A DNA stretch of 22,408 nucleotides from CAYVHB01 sp964450865 (GTDB lineage: Bacteria > Bacillota > Clostridia > Saccharofermentanales > UBA5734), in NCBI GenBank assembly GCA_964450865.1, contig CAYVHB010000043.1:1-22408 (forward strand). Direction: 5' to 3'. Every line of letters starts with the position of its first letter. The stretch's first letter is position 1. The position numbers and the translations under genes were made by a program. This document shows positions 1 through 6,116 of the stretch, one piece after another. The notes under the pieces are model-generated. The model searched no databases and was not told where the DNA came from. It saw only the letters and a list, made by a program, of their open reading frames with translations.

Positions 1-171
1 ATTCAGCCAGCGCAGCCAGCGCCGCTGATCAAGCAGCCCGGCTTTCTGCTGTTGGGGATCATAAACGAAATCGAGTTTACTGTACTTTTCACCCATGCCA
101 ATATGGACCGGGGTGATGACTTTCAACTCCAGGTTGATCAGGACGCGATCATCCGACAGATCCATGCTCAT
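1..171 (-). CDS. csm5: Csm5, type III-A CRISPR RAMP protein (N-terminal fragment, cut by window edge)
   Basis: The first 57 codons of a minus-strand gene run off the left edge. The peptide contains LKVITPVHIGMGEKYSKLDF, which matches the conserved N-terminal RAMP strand of Csm5 (family pattern L-x-V-x-T-P-V-H-I-G-x-G). Csm5 caps the 3' end of the crRNA in the Csm complex. The start chosen is the ATG at 171-169, which overlaps the csm4 stop as ATGA. A GGGG stretch about 8 nt upstream could serve as a weak ribosome binding site. A second in-frame ATG at 165-163 is possible. The overlap points to translational coupling. Its place directly after csm4 is the usual type III-A order. Only the first strand of the fold is visible, so integrity of the full gene cannot be judged. 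Confidence 0.88.
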   Translation of the reverse strand, partial: MSMDLSDDRVLINLELKVITPVHIGMGEKYSKLDFVYDPQQQKAGLLDQRRWLRWLN

Positions 172-1418
172 ATTCGCAACCCCACATGCAAGGCCCGGCC
201 GGAGCGGTAAACCGGATGCAGGCCGGCGTAAGAAAGATCCAGCACACGGCCAGTCAGGCGCTGAGGGAAGCAGGAACCTTCCCGCAGCAGGACGCAACGC
301 TGGCGTTTAAGCAAATTACCGGTAACAGGATCACAGAATCCGGCTGAACTGGTAAAACCATCACGGCTAACCAGCAGGTAACGGCTATCCGGGTGCCGGA
401 TGATGGCCAGATCCTGCGGCAGTTCGGGCGAAACAGTGCTGACCAGCATCTGCACAGGCGCCGCCTGGTCCTGCAGCATAGCCAGCAGGGCCCGGCCGGA
501 CCGTGAGCCAGTCAGCAGATCATCCCAGACGATGAATTTTCCCAGTCCGCTCGACGTTTTGCCACCGATCCCGCTCGTGCCCAGGCTGTCGAGGGTTTGC
601 AAAATAGCGGTGGCCAGGGCGGGCTGCAGACTCCAGACCAGCCAGTACAAGCCGGTTGTCATCGGGGAAGTGGCTTCCCGGCTGATCGGGTGGCGGGACC
701 GGGGATCCGGCTTCTGGCCGCGCAGGAACTGCCAGGCCGCGACGCGGTAAGGCTGCGGGTCACCGCCGGTGCGGACGTGAACCCGGTCCCAGCTGACCTC
801 CTGGCCAAAGCCGGTCTTGAATTGTTCCGGACTGCCAGCCCCGCTGCGCACGAAAGCCAGGTAGTCGCTGATGGCTGTAGCCGCGATCCAGGGCACCTGC
901 TTCAGCTGCTTTTTCAGCTGCGTGTTGCGTGGCCCGCTGCTGGCCTGGCCACTGAGCAGCGGCCGGGGCAGGAAATATTCCGGTTCTTCGGGACTGCTGA
1001 CCGCGATTTGCCAGGGCATCAGGCTGGAAAAAAGCAACTGGCCATTTTGCACCGCCGTTATCAGCTCAGCCAGGGCGGACTCACCGTACAGGGCGATCCA
1101 TTCAACGCACAAAGCTGCGAAAACGGTATCCGAGGCGGCAGTCATGAGCACCTGGTCCAGACCATCGGCGCCGCGGCCATTGCCAAACCGCACCGGTGTT
1201 TCGAATTCCAGACGGAAGATGTGATAGTCGGCCGGGCTGGTCGGAGCGGCAGCGCCTTTCATTGGACCTGGCGCAGCTTGCCCCGGCTGGCCTGACTGGG
1301 CTTGACCTGATACGGCAGACCCGGATCGGGCCTGACCCGGCTGGCCTGGCCCTGCAACAGCCTTTCCGGCTGGAATGGGGGGACGGGCGAAGGCTGGTCT
1401 TTCAGGATACGCTGGCAC
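168..1418 (-). CDS. csm4: Csm4, type III-A CRISPR RAMP protein with long N-terminal leader
   Basis: Csm4 holds the 5' tag end of the crRNA and contacts Cas10. The recognisable protein begins at YHIFRLEFETPVRFGNGRG, the typical Csm4/Cas5-like first strand. It continues to a glycine-rich RAMP loop, GIGGKTSSGLGKF (about residues 283-295), and a C-terminal HPVYRSGRALHVGL segment. That core is about 350 residues. Two starts are possible. A GTG at 1418-1416 lies 9 nt after a strong GGAGG site inside the csm3 3' end and gives 416 residues, with about 60 leader residues rich in Pro, Gly, Gln and Ala. The ATG at 1262-1260 gives 364 residues but has almost no ribosome binding site. I chose the GTG. With it the gene overlaps csm3 by 17 nt and csm5 by 4 nt. 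Function is secure; the start is not. Confidence 0.87.
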   Translation of the reverse strand: MPAYPERPAFARPPIPAGKAVAGPGQPGQARSGSAVSGQAQSGQPGQAAPGPMKGAAAPTSPADYHIFRLEFETPVRFGNGRGADGLDQVLMTAASDTVFAALCVEWIALYGESALAELITAVQNGQLLFSSLMPWQIAVSSPEEPEYFLPRPLLSGQASSGPRNTQLKKQLKQVPWIAATAISDYLAFVRSGAGSPEQFKTGFGQEVSWDRVHVRTGGDPQPYRVAAWQFLRGQKPDPRSRHPISREATSPMTTGLYWLVWSLQPALATAILQTLDSLGTSGIGGKTSSGLGKFIVWDDLLTGSRSGRALLAMLQDQAAPVQMLVSTVSPELPQDLAIIRHPDSRYLLVSRDGFTSSAGFCDPVTGNLLKRQRCVLLREGSCFPQRLTGRVLDLSYAGLHPVYRSGRALHVGLRI

Positions 1419-2097
1419 GGGCCAACACCTCCCTTGCCTGTTGCAGATCCAGGTCAAGGCCGTTTTGCAGTTTGGCTTCCAGGTCAAGATCGGTAAAGCT
1501 GATCCGGCCGTTGCCGCGAGAACCGCCCTTACCAAGGTAGTCAAGCTTGAGCAGTTGCAGTCCACGGGCCAACGTTTTCATATCGGGGATGAACTCGGTG
1601 ACGTCCTCAACCAGGTAGGTCAGCTTGAAGGCAAATCTGGCACCTGCCGGGACACGTTCCAGCTGGCGGGGATTGGCAACCGAAGTGACCCGGTTGATCA
1701 GGTTTTCAAACTTGATCTCGGTCAGGTACAGGTCGGTATCGGCCTGTTCAAGTGAACGGACACTGGCCGGCTCGAGGAACAGGTCGAAAAACTGCAGGCG
1801 GGAGCGGCGGATCTTGTTGCCGCCGAGGCCGAACAGTCGCTGCAGGGCATCGCTTTCCTCCTCAACCCTGGGCAGCCAGAGCTGGCCGCTTTCCGTCGCG
1901 GCAAGCAGGTTGCGCAGCTTGCCCTTGAGCGAACTGCCCGGGATGATCGGCTGACGGGTCATCGGATCGCGGACGACAATACTGTCCACGGCCCCAATCG
2001 GCGAAAAATCACCAGAAGTGCCAATATGCAAGCCGGTTTCTACTTTCAGGGTACCGGTGATCATGATCTTTTCCTTGATAGTCGGTATTTTTTCCAT
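1402..2097 (-). CDS. csm3: Csm3, type III-A RAMP backbone ribonuclease
   Basis: Csm3 forms the helical backbone of the Csm complex and cuts target RNA every 6 nt. The 231-residue length is close to the family norm of about 220. Visible family marks are ITGTLKVETGLHIG at the N-terminus, GAVDSIVVRD with the catalytic aspartate at D38 (equivalent to the well-known Csm3 Asp of other species), IPGSSLKGKLR at 51-62, and the C-terminal glycine loop GGSRGNGRISF at 191-201. The start is the ATG at 2097, with AAAAGGAG about 9 nt upstream in the 25-nt gap after csm2. The gene overlaps the GTG start of csm4. Presence of the Asp predicts active target-RNA cleavage. Confidence 0.95.
   Translation of the reverse strand: MEKIPTIKEKIMITGTLKVETGLHIGTSGDFSPIGAVDSIVVRDPMTRQPIIPGSSLKGKLRNLLAATESGQLWLPRVEEESDALQRLFGLGGNKIRRSRLQFFDLFLEPASVRSLEQADTDLYLTEIKFENLINRVTSVANPRQLERVPAGARFAFKLTYLVEDVTEFIPDMKTLARGLQLLKLDYLGKGGSRGNGRISFTDLDLEAKLQNGLDLDLQQAREVLARASVS
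1426..1435 (-). promoter_or_regulatory. Ribosome binding site that decides the csm4 start
   Basis: Read on the minus strand, AAGGGAGGTG lies within the last codons of csm3. The seven bases GGAGGTG match the anti-Shine-Dalgarno complement, and GGAGG is followed by 9 nt and then GTG (1418-1416). The downstream ATG at 1262 has only a weak AGGT about 4 nt away. This favours the long form of Csm4 starting at GTG. Confidence 0.55.
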
Positions 2098-2122
2098 GAC
2101 AGCTTACTCCTTTTAATATTCA

Positions 2123-2734
2123 TTATTCCCCGGCATACTTGCGATAGGCGACGATTGATTCGAGCAGGCGATAGAAACGGTCGAAGCTTTTCCTGCTGGC
2201 ACCGATGTTCTGGATGACTGCAGCCAGATCAACGCCTTTGTGCTTCAGGGCCGTTTTGACATTTGCGTCACGCCCCATCTGGTAGATCAGCTTGACCCGC
2301 AGGTACTGGATCTCCTCCTGGATCGCCGGACTGAGCGCATCACTGTCACCGGTTTCCCGGTCGATGCGGTTCTTGACTACGACGGCCGCGGACATGACCT
2401 TGCGCAATTGCGAAGTTGTAAAGTTGTTCTTGAGTTTATAGTCCGCTGTGATCTGGTCAACCAGGGTCTGGCCAACCTCGACAGGATCGAAATCTTTCCT
2501 GCCGTCAATAGTTGCAGAATCAGCCTGATTGCCCGCCTGTACCGGACTGGCGGCGCCGGCCTGATAACCGGAGGCCGGTCGGGGCTGGCTGCCGGCCTGG
2601 CTGGACGCGCCGCCGGTGTAAGGCGAATTCTGGCGGGGCTGATTGCCCGGCCGCTTGTCCGGGCCGCCGCCGTGGCCAGACTTGCTGTAGTTCGAGCTGT
2701 TGTAATTGGAGTTACCATAGTTGGGATTCGCCAT
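2123..2734 (-). CDS. csm2: Csm2, type III-A small subunit with a low-complexity N-terminal domain
   Basis: Csm2 is the helical small subunit that stacks along the crRNA-target duplex. Residues about 80-203 fit the family: a helix-rich region with LVDQITADYKLKNNFTTSQL and SAAVVVKNR, ending SFDRFYRLLESIVAYRKYAG. Family members are usually about 120-150 residues; this one is 203 because of an N-terminal tail of about 75 residues rich in Gly, Asn, Ser, Tyr, Gln and Pro (for example NPNYGNSNYNSSNYSKSGHG). An upstream in-frame ATG at 2770 would overlap cas10. The ATG at 2734 is preferred because GAGAGG lies 9 nt before it and the cas10 stop sits 2 nt upstream. Identity rests on the C-terminal half and on the gene's place between cas10 and csm3. 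Confidence 0.88.
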   Translation of the reverse strand: MANPNYGNSNYNSSNYSKSGHGGGPDKRPGNQPRQNSPYTGGASSQAGSQPRPASGYQAGAASPVQAGNQADSATIDGRKDFDPVEVGQTLVDQITADYKLKNNFTTSQLRKVMSAAVVVKNRIDRETGDSDALSPAIQEEIQYLRVKLIYQMGRDANVKTALKHKGVDLAAVIQNIGASRKSFDRFYRLLESIVAYRKYAGE

Positions 2735-2736
2735 GA

Positions 2737-5448
2737 TTAGTCGCCTCTCTTTCGAATCGTATAGATGCACAGCATGATCGCAGTCAGCAGTTCCTGGCGG
2801 GCTTGCGGATCCAGAGCCCAGCCGTACAGGGAGTCGCGCAGCTCACGATACTGCGCCTTGCGCTCGTCCGATGCGCCAGCTGGCGGCTCGCGGCGGGCAA
2901 TCAGGTAAGCCAGGCGGGCCAGGGACAGCTTGTCATCCGCGGCCAGCAGCAGTTCGTTGACCTTGTACAGAAATGAACGGCCGGCACTGGTATCGGACGA
3001 GGTATCGCGGGAGCGGGAGCCGGCTTTGGCGTCATCTGCCTGACCCCGGGTGCGTGGGCTCGTGAAGTCATCGTTGGCAGCATCAGCCAGCTGCAGATGG
3101 CGCAGCAGGAAATCACGCTTCGGCAGGACACCTGACCGGAACCGCTGCCAGGTGAACACATGCTGGCAAGCCGGTACGCCCTCGCGGATATTCAGGCCGA
3201 ACAGGGCCAGCTGGTCCTTGGAGCCCTGCTTGGCCATCGTCTCGAGTTCGCCGGTCAGCTCAGCCATGCGCGAAATGGGATAATCCGGCCGGAAGAAACC
3301 GATCCCGGCCGAGAAGGACAGCTTGTCACCGGTGAACTGGCTGAATTTCTCGCGCAGGTCGAGGGCGAACTCGATCATCTCGTCCCAGGCGCCGACCGCA
3401 AAGACATCATCACCGCCGGCATAGACCAGCACGATATTGCGCTTTTCAGCAGCGGCAATGTGATTGATGTGGCTTTTGAAAAAGCGCGACAGGCTGCGGG
3501 AGAGCGTCGCGTAGCGGCCAAGCGTCTCGTAAGTAGCCTTGTCCGGGGCGTTGCCGCGGAATCCGCCGGCAAACAGGCTGCCCAGATTGTCGACGTCAGC
3601 CCGCATGACGGCGATCCGGCCGATCCCCTGGTCCCCGCGCATCGTCACGAAGTCCTGGAATTCAACCGCCCCGCCTTCATTGATGACACAATAGTTGTAA
3701 TCCCCGACCCACAGCCGAGTCGCGACCTCCAGGCCACTGCTGCGGTAGTTCTTGGCATAGATCCGGGTTACACGATCAGGGCCCTGCTTCAGAATCTGGC
3801 GGATCTGGGTGGTCGTTTTCACTGTCAGCCAGGCCGTCTCGCCGAGGCTGGGCAGGGGCATCTGCAGGTCACCGCGCTCCGGCCGCGGCGTCACCAGGAA
3901 CTGGATGCGCTGGTCGGCAGCAGCCCCGCGATCCTGGATCATCAGCTGGCCGAGCCTCTGCAGCCCGGCACAGGTCAGGCAGATGTTCTGCTCCTGGCCC
4001 GCTGGCATATCTTCTGGTGCGGCAGAAGCCGGAGCGGATGTCATACGCAGGCTCGCAGCAGCTCCGCCGGGGCCGGAAACAGGACCACCGGCAAGCGATG
4101 CCGCATTGGCCGGACGTTTTGACAGGCGGCTGGAACGGCCACAAACCGAGCATTCACGATCTCCCTGCTCTGGCCGGATCGGGGTAAAGACCTGGCTTAA
4201 ATCATCACCAGGGCCGGCATAGCGCTGCAATTTCTGCTTTGACAATTGTGCTGACACGAGCCGGAAGACATCAGCTGTATTCTGGGTTGATGCAGGATCC
4301 TGGACAGAGGAAAGACGCGAGGCAGGCGGTTTGCTGAAATCGGTCGCACCAGCCATGAATTGGGCTGCGCTAGCCGGACTCCAGGCCAGGCCCAGATACA
4401 GGTCAATCGAGAACTGGTCCAGCAACCATTGATTGAAGCGGTCGCGGGCCTGCAAAAGCACATCCTGAGCCTGTCGCGTATTGGGAACCAGCAGATAAAA
4501 GCCACCGCCGCCGGCGTAGATCAGGTTGGCGCGGGTCAGCTCCAGGGCTGCCAGGATTTCGTCTGCCATCTGCTCCAGGATCAGCTCCAGATAGAACGAT
4601 CGTCCGCGCAGCGATTTCAGGGCGCCCCTGGAACTGATGGTGTAGAGGAATTCCTGAATCCCCGACAAATCAGCATGGACGATCAGGAAAACTGCTTGCC
4701 GCCGGAAAGCCTGGGCATCTTTGGCATATAGTCTTTGCATGTCTTGCTGTCCTTGCTCGGCAGCCCAGTCCCACATGCAGCTGGCCACTGCCGCGGTCAG
4801 GCTGGCATGGTCAAAGAGTGAAATGTCGGCAACCTGATGTGTATCCGTACTGGAAGGGACGTAAGACAGGTAACCGTCCAAAATCGAATACAGTGAATTC
4901 AGATACGCCGGATTCCCCCACTCCAGCGCACCCAGCGCAGTGGTAAGACCCTGCCAGATGCGCGCGTATTCAGCCTGGGATGCGGTTTGCGGTACGCTGA
5001 CCGGCGCCAGCCACCGCTGTTCTTCATCCTGACCGTGAACCAGGGGAAATTCCTGGCTGGTATCCTGATTGCAGCGTTCTGTACGTACCAGATTAAAGAC
5101 ACTGTCCAGACACTTGCGAGGACTGAACATGGCCCCACCACTGCCGTCCTCGCCTTCGAAGGCCCGCATACGCCGGTCGGCGCCGGCGGCGATATTATCC
5201 GCCTCGCAGACCAGCCAGGCCATATGCGTCGGCGGCAGGCCGGCAGACTCCAGGGCCCGCGCATGATGATAGCGCAGGCAGTCAAGGACCATCTGACGTG
5301 CCGGCCAGCCCTGCAGCAGGGGAGCCAGTTGCTGCGCGCCAAGCGTTGCATGATTCTGGCGACTCTCACCCAGACCGGCCCGCAACACCACTTTGCCAAT
5401 ATCGTGGAGCAGGGCGCCAGTCACGAGCTGTACTTTTTGTAAATCCAT
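2737..5448 (-). CDS. cas10: Cas10/Csm1, type III-A signature subunit with intact HD and GGDD motifs
   Basis: This is the large subunit of the Csm complex. On target-RNA binding it degrades ssDNA (HD domain) and makes cyclic oligoadenylate (Palm domain). In its 903 residues one sees an HD domain with HDIGK at 15-19, HH at 61-62 and CEADNIAAGAD near 81-91; DISLFDHASLTAA at 208-220; Palm-1 with HADLSGIQEFLY at 258-269 and GGGGFYLLV at 313-321; a split zinc finger CxxC at 433/436 and CxxC at 490/493; and Palm-2 with MRADVDNLG at 615-623 and AGGDD at 677-681. Two segments look inserted: Ala/Gly/Pro-rich 445-488 inside the zinc finger, and 792-825 near the C-terminal domain. Family members are usually about 750-850 residues. 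The ATG at 5448 follows AAAGGTGGG. It is the first gene of the operon. Both catalytic centres look active. Confidence 0.96.
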   Translation of the reverse strand: MDLQKVQLVTGALLHDIGKVVLRAGLGESRQNHATLGAQQLAPLLQGWPARQMVLDCLRYHHARALESAGLPPTHMAWLVCEADNIAAGADRRMRAFEGEDGSGGAMFSPRKCLDSVFNLVRTERCNQDTSQEFPLVHGQDEEQRWLAPVSVPQTASQAEYARIWQGLTTALGALEWGNPAYLNSLYSILDGYLSYVPSSTDTHQVADISLFDHASLTAAVASCMWDWAAEQGQQDMQRLYAKDAQAFRRQAVFLIVHADLSGIQEFLYTISSRGALKSLRGRSFYLELILEQMADEILAALELTRANLIYAGGGGFYLLVPNTRQAQDVLLQARDRFNQWLLDQFSIDLYLGLAWSPASAAQFMAGATDFSKPPASRLSSVQDPASTQNTADVFRLVSAQLSKQKLQRYAGPGDDLSQVFTPIRPEQGDRECSVCGRSSRLSKRPANAASLAGGPVSGPGGAAASLRMTSAPASAAPEDMPAGQEQNICLTCAGLQRLGQLMIQDRGAAADQRIQFLVTPRPERGDLQMPLPSLGETAWLTVKTTTQIRQILKQGPDRVTRIYAKNYRSSGLEVATRLWVGDYNYCVINEGGAVEFQDFVTMRGDQGIGRIAVMRADVDNLGSLFAGGFRGNAPDKATYETLGRYATLSRSLSRFFKSHINHIAAAEKRNIVLVYAGGDDVFAVGAWDEMIEFALDLREKFSQFTGDKLSFSAGIGFFRPDYPISRMAELTGELETMAKQGSKDQLALFGLNIREGVPACQHVFTWQRFRSGVLPKRDFLLRHLQLADAANDDFTSPRTRGQADDAKAGSRSRDTSSDTSAGRSFLYKVNELLLAADDKLSLARLAYLIARREPPAGASDERKAQYRELRDSLYGWALDPQARQELLTAIMLCIYTIRKRGD

Positions 5449-5543
5449 CTCATCCCACCTTTCAATTCTGGTTACGATTGGTTTAGCCGAATAATATAAA
5501 GGCGACTAACAAGCTAACATTGCCTAAATCGGGTGATAGATAA

Positions 5544-5567
5544 CTCGAACATAATCTCGAATATAAT
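5544..5567. repeat. 12-bp tandem direct repeat on the 5' side of cas10
   Basis: CTCGAACATAAT (5544-5555) is followed at once by CTCGAATATAAT (5556-5567), 11 of 12 positions identical. It lies about 100 nt upstream of the cas10 start, where a promoter or operator would be expected. Function is unknown. Confidence 0.5.
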
Positions 5568-5719
5568 AATGTATTTCCAGGAAGAAACTGATCGCAGATG
5601 GTTTTATTAAGCATATCATTCCTAACTTTGGAGATAAATCAGCAACCTGGGCAAAATCTATCATGATTTTCTCTATATTGGTCGTAATTTTATGTAAATT
5701 GGGCAACTTCTTTGAAACG

Positions 5720-5870
5720 GCCATTTGGTGGACCAGATCGTTTCATATTTTTCCATATTCGCCAGCAGAAAATGCGGGCTATAATGGCAACGTGGTCCAT
5801 CTTGCACGAGATTGTCCGGTATTTCATTTTGTTCATACGCACCATTTTTCAAAGTTATTGTCCAGCTGTC
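5720..5870. mobile_element. Possible relic of an insertion-sequence end (IS21-like)
   Basis: The stretch contains spaced, loosely related motifs such as TGGTGGACCAGATCG and CGTGGTCCATCTTGCACG followed by AGATTGTCCGGT. The style (TGG-T-C plus TTGCACGAGATT-like segments) resembles the multiple short repeats at IS21-family termini as I recall them. No transposase frame and no paired opposite end are visible, so if correct this is only a remnant. The resemblance is from memory, not from a search. Confidence 0.2.
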
Positions 5871-5875
5871 ATGGC

Positions 5876-5973
5876 TGATTGGACCGTGTTCTTCAGTCCC
5901 TGATCAGACCATGTTCTTCAGTCCCTGATTGGATCGTGTTCTTCAGTCCCTGATTGGACTGTGTTGTTAAATC
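5876..5973. repeat. 25-bp tandem repeat array, three full copies and a degraded fourth
   Basis: Units begin at 5876, 5901, 5926 and 5951. Each starts TGATTGGACC or a close variant and, in the first three, ends GTTCTTCAGTCCC. Copies 1 to 3 differ by only a few substitutions; copy 4 keeps the first half (TGATTGGACTGTGTTG) and then diverges. There are no spacers, so this is not a CRISPR array. Each junction forms a short dyad, AGTCC-CTGATT-GGAC, best preserved at 5946-5961. It lies between two divergent operons. Confidence 0.85.
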
Positions 5974-5991
5974 AATATAACGATCTGTTAT
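5964..5991 (+). promoter_or_regulatory. Weak candidate promoter for the pseudokinase-SEDS-PBP operon
   Basis: TTGTTA (5964-5969) and TGTTAT (5986-5991) are spaced by 16 nt, at the end of the 25-bp repeat array and about 120 nt upstream of the first gene. Both hexamers are imperfect. This is the best-looking candidate I found in the gap, not a firm call. Confidence 0.25.
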
Positions 5992-6116
5992 CAGGCCCGT
6001 GCAGGTGAAAAAAGTCGGCTGGCCTTTTGAGTGAGTGCCTGAACAGGCGTTTCGAACAGCTAGCCATTAACAGGCAGATGTTAAATATTGGCTGACCTTT
6101 TGGGGGGAAATTGTAT

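Larger units (their letters stand above)
5449..6116. other. AT-rich divergent intergenic region between the csm operon and the pseudokinase operon
   Basis: About 670 nt without a convincing gene. Small open frames here (for example minus 5524-5724 and plus 5663-5878) lack ribosome binding sites and recognisable content. The region holds a 12-bp tandem repeat (5544-5567), a stretch resembling a decayed insertion-sequence end (about 5720-5860), a 25-bp tandem repeat array (5876-5973), and a loose pair of GGCTGRCCTTTTG copies at about 6020-6032 and 6090-6102. Both flanking operons must be transcribed from here. A TATATT at 5498-5493 could be a cas10 -10 element, but no good -35 goes with it. Confidence 0.6.

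Noticed and set aside
3160..4122. 320-codon plus-strand frame antisense to cas10
   Set aside because: Mirror of GC-rich codon bias; cas10 on the other strand has all family motifs.
5524..5724. Small minus-strand gene of 66 codons in the divergent gap
   Set aside because: No ribosome binding site before its ATG, no recognisable motif, and AT-rich codons typical of the gap.
5663..5903. Small plus-strand frames in the divergent gap
   Set aside because: No ribosome binding site, no family resemblance, and they run into the 25-bp repeat array.
5876..5973. CRISPR array beside cas10
   Set aside because: The 25-bp units abut each other with no spacers, and only three to four copies exist.
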